Positions 1-8,554 of a DNA stretch of 60,303 bases are shown one piece after another. A program made the position numbers and the translations under genes. The DNA is from Candidatus Giovannonibacteria bacterium RIFCSPLOWO2_01_FULL_46_13 (GTDB taxonomy: Bacteria; Patescibacteriota; Minisyncoccia; JACPKW01; UBA11713): assembly GCA_001778785.1 (NCBI GenBank), contig MFIE01000019.1:1072-61374 (forward strand), written 5' to 3'. The notes beneath the pieces were generated by a model. It saw only the letters and a list, made by a program, of their open reading frames with translations, had not been told where the DNA came from and did no database searches. Position 1 is the stretch's first letter. The number at the start of each line of letters is the position of its first letter.

Positions 1-1067
1 ATAGCCCCTCCCCTTAAAAGCCGCCTGAATTCCGAGGAAGAAGAAACCAAGTGCTCCCGAAGTAAGATATCCGACAATTTAGCGTCATTAGACTTAACCG
101 CGGGGATTTCTCCCGGCAATTTTTTCTCGCGGAAAGTTTCTTTGAAAAAATCCCTAGCTTCGTTGGCTCGCTTCTCCCCGTGATATATTTTTACTATTTC
201 GAAAGCGAGGCGTTCCTTGGCGTCTATCGGCCGGAGCTTGTTTAGTGCGTTTATTTCCTCGCGGCCCAAATTCGTCGCAAGAAAAAAATATTTAGAGATC
301 AAATCGTCCTTGAGCGACATAACTTTGCCGAACATATCGCGCGGCTCATCCGAAATATTTATCACGTTCCCCCAGGAAGTGGACATTTTCCGTCCGTCCG
401 TCCCTTCAAGCATTTCTGTCGTCAAAATTTCCTGCGGTTTCATCCCGTGAAATTCCTGGATCTTCCTTCCGGCCAAAAGATTAAACAACTGGTCCGTCCC
501 GCCGATCTCGACGTCTGCTTTTACGGCAACCGAATCGTATCCCTGCATTATCGGATAGAACAATTCGCGCAAACTTATTTCTTTATGCGCTTCGAAGCGT
601 TCGCGAAAATTCCGCCGTTCGAGCATTTGGCCTACGCTGAACATTTCGGCGTGCTTCATCAAGTCTCCGAAGTTTAATTTAGAAAGCCACTTGGAATTAT
701 AATGCACTTCCGCTTTTTTCAAGTCGATTATTTTTCCGAGCTGGGGCAGGTAATTTTTTAAATTTTTCTTGATCTCGTTTTTCGTAAGCATCGGCCTTTT
801 CTCGAGCTTGTCCGAGGGGTCTCCGATCTCCGCCGTAAAATCGCCAATGATCAAAACTATCTTGTGACCCAAGTTCTGAAAATCCCTCAATTTCCTTAAG
901 GCCACCGCCCGCCCAATGTGTATGTTGCCTCCGGTCGGGTCAATGCCGAACTTTATCCTTAATTTTTTGCCGGAAGAAAGTTTCTTTTCAAGGCTCGCCT
1001 TATTAATAACAGCCTCAACGTTTCTTTCTAATATACCCCTCGTTTCAATGTTTGAATTTTTGGTCAT
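1..1067 (-). CDS. tyrS: Tyrosyl-tRNA synthetase, 3' end beyond window
   Basis: Class I aminoacyl-tRNA synthetase that charges tRNA-Tyr in the cytoplasm. Translation from the ATG at 1067 begins MTKNSNIETRG and continues in one open frame to the window edge, so the C-terminus is missing. Near residue 50 it has the HIGH-type motif in GGNIHIGRAVA, and near residue 245 the KMSKS-type loop as KMSTSWGNVI. The sequence GGTDQLFNLLAGR is typical of TyrRS. The last visible residues (SSSEFRRLLRGGA) look like the start of the S4-like RNA-binding tail. The gene is divergent from the penicillin-binding protein, with 35 bp between them that must hold both start regions. Family assignment is secure; only the final residues are unseen. 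Confidence 0.95.
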   Translation of the reverse strand, partial: MTKNSNIETRGILERNVEAVINKASLEKKLSSGKKLRIKFGIDPTGGNIHIGRAVALRKLRDFQNLGHKIVLIIGDFTAEIGDPSDKLEKRPMLTKNEIKKNLKNYLPQLGKIIDLKKAEVHYNSKWLSKLNFGDLMKHAEMFSVGQMLERRNFRERFEAHKEISLRELFYPIMQGYDSVAVKADVEIGGTDQLFNLLAGRKIQEFHGMKPQEILTTEMLEGTDGRKMSTSWGNVINISDEPRDMFGKVMSLKDDLISKYFFLATNLGREEINALNKLRPIDAKERLAFEIVKIYHGEKRANEARDFFKETFREKKLPGEIPAVKSNDAKLSDILLREHLVSSSSEFRRLLRGGA

Positions 1068-1102
1068 ATCGTATAATAATAGGATACCTTAAAGAGTAAC
1101 TT

Positions 1103-3643
1103 ATGGTAAGAATCTGGCGCAAGCGCAAATTAATACTGTGGACCTCGGCCGGAGTGTTTGCGGTCCTTATTTTAGGTACGGTTGTCTACGCTACGACTTC
1201 GGTGCCTAATTTTGGCTCGCTCGAAGACCGCAAAATCGTCCAATCCACCAAGATATACGACCGCACCGGCAAGGTGCTTTTATACGACATCCACGGGGAC
1301 ATCCAGCGCACTGTTATCCCCTTCGAAGAAATACCGAACTACGCCAAAAACGCCACAATCGTAATTGAGGACCAAAATTTTTACCGCCACGCCGGAGTAA
1401 GCCCGACGAGTATCCTGCGGGCGCTCTTGGTAAACATGCATCTTAAAAGCGGGATCATCGGCCAAGGGGGGTCCACCTTAACCCAACAACTCGTTAAACA
1501 ATCCTTTCTAACCCCGGAGCGATCTCTCATCCGAAAAATACGCGAAGCTATCTTGGCGCTAAAAGTGGAAGCGAGTTATTCCAAAGACGAAATACTTGGT
1601 TTTTATTTAAACGAGATGCCATGGGGCAGAAGCGCCTACGGGATTGAAGCGGCAAGCCAGACCTATTTTGCAAAGCCCGCTAAAGACATTACCGTAGCCG
1701 AGTCCGCTTATCTAGCGGCGATGCTCCAGGCGCCAACGCGCTATTCCCCTTACGGCTCACATACCGACGAACTCGAGGGCAGGAAAAATTTGGTTATCGA
1801 TCGGCTCCACGAAAAGAATTTAATCACCGAGGAAGAATACAACGCCGCAAAAGCAGAGCAGGTTAAATTCGCGGCGCGCGCGGTCGGCGGGATAAAAGCC
1901 CCGCACTTTTCTATATATGTCCGGGAATATTTGGTTGAAAAATACGGGGAAGACGTCGTTGAAAAAGGCGGGCTCAAGGTTACAACTTCCCTAAACTGGG
2001 AGTGGCAGGAAAAATTAGAAGAGCTTGTCCGGACGTCCGCCGAACAAAATGAGAAAAATTTCAGGGCGTATAACGCCGGGATGGTCGCGACGGATCCTAA
2101 GACCGGGCAGATCATGGCGCTTGTCGGCTCGCGGGATTATTTTGCAGACCCGTTGCCGGAAGGATGTTCGCCGGGAGTTAATTGTAAATTTGACCCGCAG
2201 GTAAACATGACGCTTCGCTCGCGACAGCCTGGCTCTTCCATAAAACCGGTTATTTACGCTACCGCTTTTAAAAAAGGGTACACACCAAACACAGTTTTGT
2301 TCGATGCGCGCACGGAGTTTAGCGCATACTGTTCGCCGACAAGCGTACCCGATCCGGGGGTAGATCCGGAAAGGTGCTACCACCCGGATAATTTTGATAA
2401 TGTATTTCGCGGCCCAATGAGCCTCCGGAGCGCTTTGGCCCAATCCGTAAACGTGGTCGCGGTTAAAGTTTTGTACTTAGCCGGGCTTTCGGATTCGCTG
2501 CGAGTAGCGCGCGACATGGGGATCACGACGCTAGATGATCCGGACAGATACGGGCTGACTCTGGTTTTGGGAGGCGGAGAAGTTAAACTCTTGGAACTTA
2601 CGAATGCTTACGGAGTTTTTGCAAACGATGGGGCCTACTCTCCGTCAACTCCGATTTTAAAAATCGAAGACGGTGACGGAAACGCGCTCGAAGAATTTCG
2701 GGAAGCAAAAACGCAGGCCCTCGATCCGAATGTGGCGCGCATGATATCTAACGTCTTGTCAGACGATAACGCAAAGGCTCCAGCATTCACCGAAGCCTCC
2801 GCACCATCTTTGTTTATCCATGAAAGAAAAGTTGCTGTGAAAACCGGAACGACGCAAGACACCAGGGATACTTGGGTAATTGGATATACTCCAAACGTAG
2901 TTTTGGGTGTTTGGGCTGGCAACAACGACAACGCCGCCATGGAAAGACGCGTTGCTGGCTTGATTGTGGCGCCAATTTGGCACAAAGCCTTAACAGAGGT
3001 TATTTTACCGACGCTCCCGCAGGAAAATTTTATCACTCCAGAAATTCCAGAAAGGGATAAGCCGGTTTTAAACGGCGAGTGGCGCGGAGGGCAAGTTTAT
3101 AAAATAGACAAGACCTCCGGAAAACTTGCGAGCGAATTTACGCCCGAAGAACTTATCGAAAAAAGGGTCGTGCAGGAAGTCCACACAATATTGCATTGGG
3201 TAGACAAAAGTAACCCGTCAGGACCCCCGCCTTCGGATCCCTCTAGAGATTCGCAATATCGAAACTGGGAAACATCTGTCAGGGCATGGGCGGCCGCAAA
3301 CGGGATCATGGACGAGACAAGCGGCGTCATCCCCGGAGAGTATGATGATTCGCACCGCCCGGAGAATTTTCCGCGAGCGCAAATATTTTTAGATAGCGCG
3401 GATACGGTTTCCGACGGCACACGCATAATGGCCCGGGTTGAGACTTCGAGCACCTACCCCATCGAACAGGTAGATATTTTCCTCGGTGAAGAATATATCG
3501 GCTCGCATAAATCTGCGCCCTATATATTTCCGATAAGAATACAGGGGGGACCTGGAGAAGAAATAAAAATAACCGCGATCGTCTACGACCAGGTTAGAAA
3601 TAAAACAACCGTAGAAAAAATAGTTAGAATTTCTGAAAATTAA
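1103..3643 (+). CDS. Class A penicillin-binding protein (transglycosylase/transpeptidase)
   Basis: Bifunctional peptidoglycan synthase of the PBP1A family, 846 aa, anchored by one N-terminal membrane segment (about residues 10-31). The GT51 glycosyltransferase domain follows, with EDQNFYRHAG near residue 88 carrying the catalytic Glu, GGSTLTQQLVKQ, and KDEILGFYLNEMPWG. The penicillin-binding transpeptidase domain has the SxxK motif S378-S-I-K381, an SVN motif near residue 448 and the KTG motif at 580-582. After about residue 640 there is a C-terminal extension ending in an Ig-like beta domain (about 755-846), which is common in PBPs that carry accessory wall- or protein-binding modules. It acts outside the membrane in wall elongation. 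The 3' end overlaps the convergent dciA-like gene by 20 bp. Confidence 0.95.
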   Translation: MVRIWRKRKLILWTSAGVFAVLILGTVVYATTSVPNFGSLEDRKIVQSTKIYDRTGKVLLYDIHGDIQRTVIPFEEIPNYAKNATIVIEDQNFYRHAGVSPTSILRALLVNMHLKSGIIGQGGSTLTQQLVKQSFLTPERSLIRKIREAILALKVEASYSKDEILGFYLNEMPWGRSAYGIEAASQTYFAKPAKDITVAESAYLAAMLQAPTRYSPYGSHTDELEGRKNLVIDRLHEKNLITEEEYNAAKAEQVKFAARAVGGIKAPHFSIYVREYLVEKYGEDVVEKGGLKVTTSLNWEWQEKLEELVRTSAEQNEKNFRAYNAGMVATDPKTGQIMALVGSRDYFADPLPEGCSPGVNCKFDPQVNMTLRSRQPGSSIKPVIYATAFKKGYTPNTVLFDARTEFSAYCSPTSVPDPGVDPERCYHPDNFDNVFRGPMSLRSALAQSVNVVAVKVLYLAGLSDSLRVARDMGITTLDDPDRYGLTLVLGGGEVKLLELTNAYGVFANDGAYSPSTPILKIEDGDGNALEEFREAKTQALDPNVARMISNVLSDDNAKAPAFTEASAPSLFIHERKVAVKTGTTQDTRDTWVIGYTPNVVLGVWAGNNDNAAMERRVAGLIVAPIWHKALTEVILPTLPQENFITPEIPERDKPVLNGEWRGGQVYKIDKTSGKLASEFTPEELIEKRVVQEVHTILHWVDKSNPSGPPPSDPSRDSQYRNWETSVRAWAAANGIMDETSGVIPGEYDDSHRPENFPRAQIFLDSADTVSDGTRIMARVETSSTYPIEQVDIFLGEEYIGSHKSAPYIFPIRIQGGPGEEIKITAIVYDQVRNKTTVEKIVRISEN

Positions 3644-3893
3644 TTTCTTCTGGGGCCTTCGGGCCGAGGGTATCTTTCAACTCGCTTAGTATTTCGTGTT
3701 TCCTTAAAAAAATTTCGTTCTTCAGCGCCGGGCTTAGTTCAGATAAATATAAGACCCGGTTTTTTATTTTAGCCTCGAGTTTGGCGTTCGGAAATTTATT
3801 TTTTATGACGCTAACAGCTTTGGGGCCGAGGTCTTCGGCTTGTGAAAATTTCCGCAGCTTCTGAAGAAAGTTTTCTACCTTAATAAAAGCCAT
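3624..3893 (-). CDS. DciA-like (DUF721-type) small protein
   Basis: An 89-aa protein directly downstream of dnaN, sharing one base in a TAATG stop/start overlap, so it is almost certainly cotranslated. The middle (about residues 42-72), with RVLYLSELSPALKNEIFLRK, matches the pattern of the DUF721/DciA KH-like fold, where a hydrophobic strand is followed by a helix with a basic end. DciA proteins help load the replicative helicase in bacteria that lack DnaC. The adjacency to dnaN and dnaA fits that role. The protein is shorter than typical DciA and I assign it by pattern only. Its 3' end overlaps the convergent PBP gene. Confidence 0.55.
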   Translation of the reverse strand: MAFIKVENFLQKLRKFSQAEDLGPKAVSVIKNKFPNAKLEAKIKNRVLYLSELSPALKNEIFLRKHEILSELKDTLGPKAPEEINFQKF

Positions 3894-4990
3894 TACATTC
3901 CGCGCATCGGCATCACCAAGTGGACGTAATCACTGTTATCCGCACCCTTCACCAAGACAGCTTTTTGTGGGCCATTGAAGCCGAGAAAAACTTTTGAACT
4001 CGGCACGGACTGGATAGCTTCGAGAAGATAGTGGTAGTTAAAATTTGCCTCAACCGGAGCTCCTGAAATTTTCGCCGGGTGCGAAGCGTGATATTCCCCT
4101 GTCTCCGAGCTTGCCGATTTTACTTCCAAAATTCCCTTGCCTTCATCCGCAGCGAGCGTTACTTCCGAAAGGCGTGAAGAAAAAATTCCAGCCGCGCGGA
4201 CCGCTCCCAAAATTTGGTCCTTATCGATTACGGCTTGCGTTTCGAAAGACTTCGGCATTATCGTCTGGTACTCTGGAAATTTTCCCTCGGTCAGCCTTGA
4301 TAAAAACGAGATGTTCCGGTTTTGGAATAAAATTTGGTTTTTGTTGAAAACGACTTCAATTTCCTCCGGTGAGTCTTCAAAAATTTTTATCAATTCCTGT
4401 CCGCTTTTCTGCGGCAAGAGGAGGGAGAGAGAAGGATAACTCACCTCCGTTTTTTGTTCGGCGAGCCTAAAAGAGTCTGTAGCCACAAAGGTTAATGGGG
4501 ATTTGCCCTGTGAAAAAACGTAGATGCTGGCCAACTCCGGCTTTGTGTACGTCGTTGCTGTTGCGGGTATGGTGTTTTTCAGGGCTTTAGCTAAAACCTC
4601 CCAAGGGATGGAAAAATAAGTCTCTTTTTTAATTTTTGGGATTGTTGGAAATTCTTCGATCGCAAGGCACTTAATGTTTGAGGTAGAAGTTTTTGAAGTA
4701 ATTTTTAAATTATTATCCTTGCTCTCGAGAGTCACCTCCCCGTCCGGTATGGAATAAAGGATTGGTAAAATTGTTTTTGCTGGCGGCAAAACTTCCCCAT
4801 CCTCTTCGATGTGCGCGGAAAGGCTTCCCTCAAAACCAACGGCTAAGTTTGTGCTTATCACTGCCAGGCGATTTTTTGTCGCGCGCAAGAGAACTGAAGA
4901 TAAAGTTAAGAGCGTTGGATTCTTACTTGTACTCCTTTCTGCCAAACTCACTAGTTTATATAATTCATTTTTATTACAGTTTAATCTCAT
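3893..4990 (-). CDS. dnaN: DNA polymerase III beta sliding clamp
   Basis: 365 aa, the normal length for the beta clamp, which encircles DNA and tethers polymerase III. It starts MRLNCNKNELYKLVSLAERS and ends VHLVMPMRGM; the MPMR C-terminus is diagnostic because it forms part of the hydrophobic partner-binding cleft. Three clamp domains follow in order without interruption. It lies between dnaA (156 bp upstream, with the candidate origin) and the dciA-like gene (one-base overlap). On the minus strand a TATAAA hexamer (5004-4999) ends only 8 nt before the ATG, so a leaderless or nearly leaderless transcript is possible. Confidence 0.96.
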   Translation of the reverse strand: MRLNCNKNELYKLVSLAERSTSKNPTLLTLSSVLLRATKNRLAVISTNLAVGFEGSLSAHIEEDGEVLPPAKTILPILYSIPDGEVTLESKDNNLKITSKTSTSNIKCLAIEEFPTIPKIKKETYFSIPWEVLAKALKNTIPATATTYTKPELASIYVFSQGKSPLTFVATDSFRLAEQKTEVSYPSLSLLLPQKSGQELIKIFEDSPEEIEVVFNKNQILFQNRNISFLSRLTEGKFPEYQTIMPKSFETQAVIDKDQILGAVRAAGIFSSRLSEVTLAADEGKGILEVKSASSETGEYHASHPAKISGAPVEANFNYHYLLEAIQSVPSSKVFLGFNGPQKAVLVKGADNSDYVHLVMPMRGM

Positions 4991-5146
4991 ATTTATTATT
5001 TATACCTGTATTGGTTGTGGAAAATTTTTTAAAGCCCTTTAAACCTTAGATATTTTTTATTTCTTTTAATTAACAACTTGTTGATAATCTGAAAGTATTT
5101 TTTTATTTATTTTAATCGCTGATTTTTTCAGGGAAGTAATTAACAG
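4991..5146. other. oriC: Candidate replication origin (dnaA-dnaN intergenic region)
   Basis: A 156-bp AT-rich gap between dnaA and dnaN. It contains TGTGGAAAA (5016-5024) and TGTTGATAA (5079-5087). Each differs by one base from the DnaA box TGTGGATAA. A third, weaker match (TAATTCACA, 5148-5156) lies at the dnaA stop. T/A runs around 5051-5072 and 5098-5115 could serve as an unwinding element. The gene order rpmH-dnaA-dnaN is the classical origin neighbourhood. Only a few boxes are visible, so the dnaA-rpmH gap (6512-6667) remains an alternative. Confidence 0.45.
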
Positions 5147-6511
5147 TTAATTCACAGAACTATAATCATATAGTTCACGGATTCTCTTCATCTCTTCGGC
5201 GAGTTGTCCATTCTTTTTCACCTCTTTGGAAATTTTGTCGAAGGCGTGTATCGCTGTTGTGTGGTCGCGTCCGCCGAAACGTTGGCCGATGTATGGGTAC
5301 GATCCGTTAAAATCTTCACGAAGAAGGTACATTGCGATCTGTCTTGGACGTACTATTTCTTTCTTCCTAGTTTTTTCAAACAAGATTCCCTCCGTTACAT
5401 CATAGAAATCAGCAACGCATTTTATAATCTGGTTCGCGGTAACGATCCTTTTCGGCTGGGTATTTTTATCCAGCATCTCTTTTACCTCAGGTATAGATAG
5501 AATCTTGTCAGAGAGCTTAGACTTTGCAACTACAGCGTTTAGCGCCCCCTCTAACTCCCTTATATTTTTCTGGACAGTAGAGGCTATGAACTCAAGAATT
5601 TCTTGGTTAATATAATTCTCCTTCCCTGCTGATTTCGATCTTAAGATGGCAAGGCGCGATTCATACTCGGGAGCGCCTATATCGGCAACCATTCCTCCTG
5701 CGAACCTGCTTTTCAGACGCTCTTCCAGGTCATTTATGGCATGCGGAGGTTTGTCAGAAGAAAAAACTATCTGTTTACTCATCTCGTAAAGGGAATTAAA
5801 AATATGGAAAAGTTCTTCTTGTGTTTTTACTTTGCCTGCAATAAATTGTACGTCATCGAGTATTAAAAGATCGAAGGAGCGATACTTATCTTTAAAAATA
5901 CTTGCTTCGTTCGACTGCATAGAACTTACGAGCTCCGACGTGAAGCGTTCGGACGTCGTGTACAAAACTTTCAAACGAGGGTTCCCTTTTTTTATTTCGT
6001 TGCCAATCGCTTGCAAGAGATGCGTTTTGCCTAAACCAACCCCTCCGTAGAGGAACAGTGGATTATATGCTTGCCCTAAATTTTTACTGACAGCCACGGA
6101 AGCTGCGTGCGCGAGTTCGTTAAAGGGCCCAACTATAAATGAATCAAATGTATATCGGGGGTTAAGGTTGGTTTCGCGGTCAACTAGGAGCTCTTTAAAT
6201 TCGAGTTGCTCTTCTTGAGGGGAAAGCCCGCGCTCCCTGCGCCTTCTTTGTAATAAAGGAGGGATTTCTGATGAGATTACATACTCTACGTTCCTAATTT
6301 CAGGAACCAGCCCGCGCAGAGATTTCAAAATGAATTTGTGGTATTTATATTCGAGCCATTCTTTGGCAAACGCGTTTGGGACTTTTAGGACCACCACACC
6401 ATCTTGGCGATCCGCTACTGAAGTATTTTGAAACCAAGTTATAAAATTAGCCTTTGAGACCGCGAGTTCTAATTCGTTCAACGCAGCCTGCCACAATTCT
6501 TCGTTCGTCAT
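5147..6511 (-). CDS. dnaA: Chromosomal replication initiator DnaA
   Basis: 454 aa with all four DnaA domains. Domain I is at residues 1-80 (LWQAALNELE...FITWFQNT) and a short linker follows. The AAA+ ATPase (about 120-335) carries Walker A GGVGLGKTHLL, Walker B LLILDDVQF and the arginine-finger region LKSRFAGG. Domain IV carries the DnaA-box-binding signature FGGRDHTTAIHA. It initiates replication by binding and melting the origin. The ATG at 6511 gives the expected domain I N-terminus. It is divergent from rpmH and upstream of dnaN. Confidence 0.97.
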   Translation of the reverse strand: MTNEELWQAALNELELAVSKANFITWFQNTSVADRQDGVVVLKVPNAFAKEWLEYKYHKFILKSLRGLVPEIRNVEYVISSEIPPLLQRRRRERGLSPQEEQLEFKELLVDRETNLNPRYTFDSFIVGPFNELAHAASVAVSKNLGQAYNPLFLYGGVGLGKTHLLQAIGNEIKKGNPRLKVLYTTSERFTSELVSSMQSNEASIFKDKYRSFDLLILDDVQFIAGKVKTQEELFHIFNSLYEMSKQIVFSSDKPPHAINDLEERLKSRFAGGMVADIGAPEYESRLAILRSKSAGKENYINQEILEFIASTVQKNIRELEGALNAVVAKSKLSDKILSIPEVKEMLDKNTQPKRIVTANQIIKCVADFYDVTEGILFEKTRKKEIVRPRQIAMYLLREDFNGSYPYIGQRFGGRDHTTAIHAFDKISKEVKKNGQLAEEMKRIRELYDYSSVN

Positions 6512-6633
6512 GAGTAAAATTTAATAGGACTTTATAACCAGCTATAACAGTAATCTTAGTCCTCTTATGGAAAATTTACTAATTGACGACAACATTACTA
6601 AAATGTTAATAAACTCTGGATTTCTTGTTAATA

Positions 6634-6661
6634 TTGAAACTAAGTAGATTTGTGTTAGAAT
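6634..6661 (+). promoter_or_regulatory. Promoter of rpmH-rnpA-yidD-yidC-jag
   Basis: TTGAAA (6634-6639), a 16-nt spacer and TAGAAT (6656-6661). The -10 ends 6 nt before the rpmH ATG at 6668, so transcription would start at or next to the A of ATG and give a leaderless message. No Shine-Dalgarno sequence precedes rpmH, which agrees. Confidence 0.6.
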
Positions 6662-6667
6662 GTTTTA

Positions 6668-6802
6668 ATGTCTCAAACATACCAGCCAAAAAAGAGAAAA
6701 AGGAAGAGGAGTCACGGTTTTTTGAAGAGAAAGAAAACTTCTTCCGGTAGAGCTGTCTTGAAGCGCCGAAGAAATAAAAATCGGAAGCGCATTACAATCT
6801 AA
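6668..6802 (+). CDS. rpmH: 50S ribosomal protein L34
   Basis: A 44-aa, very basic protein that starts MSQTYQPKKRKRKRSHGF and continues with the L34 pattern (K-T-S-S-G-R-A-V-L-K-R-R-R). It is the smallest large-subunit protein and binds 23S rRNA. Standard length. First gene of the canonical rpmH-rnpA-yidD-yidC-jag cluster, 9 bp before rnpA. The likely leaderless promoter sits just upstream. Confidence 0.95.
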   Translation: MSQTYQPKKRKRKRSHGFLKRKKTSSGRAVLKRRRNKNRKRITI

Positions 6803-6811
6803 CACTTAGCA

Positions 6812-7147
6812 ATGCTCCCAAAGCCTCATCGCCTTTCGCGAAAAGACGATATCGAACAAATAGCCAAAGGTAGGGGCGTAAAAAAAGAAGCTCTTCTTTT
6901 GAAATTCTCTAAAAACGGCTTGAAAGAGAGCAGATTCGCCTTTATTATCCCGAGTAAAAAGATAAAAAAGGCCACAGAAAGGAACTTGGTGAAGAGAAGG
7001 GCGCGCAACATAATCCGGAAGAATTTGAAAAACATCAAGGGAGGATCTGATATTCTTTTTATTTTCTCGGCTAATGCCTTAGAATTGGACTACGCGGGCC
7101 TGGAAAAAGAACTGCTTTCGGCACTTTCCCTGGCCAAGCTCCTATGA
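6812..7147 (+). CDS. rnpA: Ribonuclease P protein component
   Basis: A 111-aa basic protein with the RNase P protein signature RNLVKRRARNIIR near residues 51-63 and the preceding strand FAFIIPSKK. It is the cofactor of the RNase P RNA in 5' maturation of tRNAs. It lies in the usual place after rpmH and overlaps yidD by 4 bp (ATGA), so the two are translationally coupled. Confidence 0.93.
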   Translation: MLPKPHRLSRKDDIEQIAKGRGVKKEALLLKFSKNGLKESRFAFIIPSKKIKKATERNLVKRRARNIIRKNLKNIKGGSDILFIFSANALELDYAGLEKELLSALSLAKLL

Positions 7148-7374
7148 AAAAGATTTTTATATTTCTTATTAACCTCTACCAGAAATTTCTATCCCCCGAC
7201 CAGGGAGCTTTTTCTTCTGGGAGGAAGTATTGCGTTTTTGAGCCATCTTGCTCGCAATACACGAAGGAAGCAATTGAACACGGCGGGGTTTTGTACGGAT
7301 TAATGAAGGGGGGAGCAAGAATTGCGCGATGCCACCCCTGGCAGACTAAACTTGTAGATCCCTTCCGACCATGA
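7144..7374 (+). CDS. yidD: Membrane protein insertion efficiency factor YidD
   Basis: A 76-aa protein with the YidD pattern: an N-terminal amphipathic helix (IFIFLINLYQKFLSP), the FEPSCSQYTKEAIE motif with two of the conserved cysteines region, then GARIARCHPW. It assists YidC/Sec insertion of membrane proteins at the inner face of the membrane. It overlaps rnpA and yidC by 4 bp on each side. Confidence 0.93.
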   Translation: MKKIFIFLINLYQKFLSPDQGAFSSGRKYCVFEPSCSQYTKEAIEHGGVLYGLMKGGARIARCHPWQTKLVDPFRP

Positions 7375-8108
7375 GTTTTTTCTCTTCCATATATAATGAA
7401 GTCCTCTATCGCCCGCTTTTCAATGCGCTAGTTTTTTTGACCGCTCTTATCCCCGGGCACGACATGGGAATTGCCATAATTCTCTTAACGCTTGCCGTGC
7501 GGGTAATAATATTCCCGCTTACGCACCGGGGCCTCATCACCCAGATAAAGATGAAGCAGCTCGAACCCGTGATAAATAAAATTCGCGAGGAATATAAAAA
7601 TACCGAAGAGCAGGGAAAGAAAATGATGGAACTATATAAAGAGCACGGCGTAAATCCGCTTTCTGGATGCTTCCTTCTTTTGATACAGCTTCCGATTTTG
7701 ATCGCGCTCTACCATTTATTCTGGAAAGGGATAATGGCGGGAGGGGTGGACCTGTATTCTTTCGTGTCCATGCCCAGACAAATAAATATGAATTTTCTCG
7801 GATTGGTTGAACTTTCCTCGCCGAGCTGGGTTTTGGCATTTCTCGCCGGAATTTCGCAGTTTGCCCAAATGAAACTTGCCAACCCCACCATACCCAAGAA
7901 GGGCACGAATGTCCGCGAAGAGATGACTCGCGCCCTCGCTATACAGTCGCTTTATGTCTTCCCAGTCCTAATCTTTTTCATATCGATCCGCTTCCCGGCG
8001 GCGCTCCCATTATATTGGACAGCCTCTAACGTTTTTGCTACTGTACACGAAGCCATAGTGCGCCGACGCGCCAGGCTTCTATATGGGACCGGAGAAGGAA
8101 AAAATTAA
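7371..8108 (+). CDS. yidC: Membrane protein insertase YidC/Oxa1
   Basis: A 245-aa insertase of the short, Gram-positive/Oxa1-like type, without the large periplasmic domain of proteobacterial YidC. The first segment contains DMGIAIILLTLAVRVIIFPL, followed by the cytoplasmic coiled hairpin (KMKQLEPVINKIREEYKN) and about four more membrane segments. The conserved arginine in the first core helix (AVRVI) is present. It inserts small membrane proteins with or without Sec. It overlaps yidD and the following jag gene. Confidence 0.93.
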   Translation: MSFFSSIYNEVLYRPLFNALVFLTALIPGHDMGIAIILLTLAVRVIIFPLTHRGLITQIKMKQLEPVINKIREEYKNTEEQGKKMMELYKEHGVNPLSGCFLLLIQLPILIALYHLFWKGIMAGGVDLYSFVSMPRQINMNFLGLVELSSPSWVLAFLAGISQFAQMKLANPTIPKKGTNVREEMTRALAIQSLYVFPVLIFFISIRFPAALPLYWTASNVFATVHEAIVRRRARLLYGTGEGKN

Positions 8109-8550
8109 AAAAATTGTTGAAGACCTTCTCGCCGGGATGGGTATTTTTGGCAGCGTTAGCATTTACGAAACAGCCGACAATATCCAGTTTCAAATAAAAA
8201 CTCAGGAAGCCGGCCTTTTGATAGGAGAAAAAGGAGAGAATTTGATTGCCTTAAACCATCTTTTAAAAAGAATCGCCGAAGCGCAGGTTGGAAAAACTGC
8301 CGTACCTTTTTCGGTTGACGTTAACGATTACCAAAGGCAAAAAGCCGAGGAAATAAAAGACTTGGCTCGACTTTCTGCCCAGCGCGTCAGATATTTCAAA
8401 AAAGAAATAGAGCTCCGGCCCATGAGTTCGTATGAGCGGAGGATTGTGCACGCGATTTTGACGGAATACCCAGACATCATGACGCAATCGGTAGGCGAAG
8501 AGCCCAATCGAAAAGTTGTAATAAAACCTTTCGAAGTAAAAGAAGTATAA
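8083..8550 (+). CDS. Jag/KhpB-like RNA-binding protein (KH and R3H domains)
   Basis: 155 aa with a KH domain (about residues 30-80, including LLIGEKGENLIALNHLL in place of the GxxG loop) and an R3H domain (about 95-155, including RRIVHAILTEYPDI). These are the RNA-binding parts of Jag/KhpB, which partners KhpA in sRNA and cell-envelope control in Firmicutes. The N-terminal Jag domain seen in many homologues is absent. The start lies 26 bp inside yidC, which favours coupled translation. Last gene of the rpmH cluster; it runs convergent to the secretion operon with 4 bp between them. Confidence 0.85.
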   Translation: MGPEKEKIKKIVEDLLAGMGIFGSVSIYETADNIQFQIKTQEAGLLIGEKGENLIALNHLLKRIAEAQVGKTAVPFSVDVNDYQRQKAEEIKDLARLSAQRVRYFKKEIELRPMSSYERRIVHAILTEYPDIMTQSVGEEPNRKVVIKPFEVKEV

Positions 8551-8554
8551 CTTT

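Noticed and set aside
6512..6667. The dnaA-rpmH gap as the replication origin
   Set aside because: No DnaA box with fewer than two mismatches was seen there; the dnaA-dnaN gap is the better candidate, although this one is not excluded.
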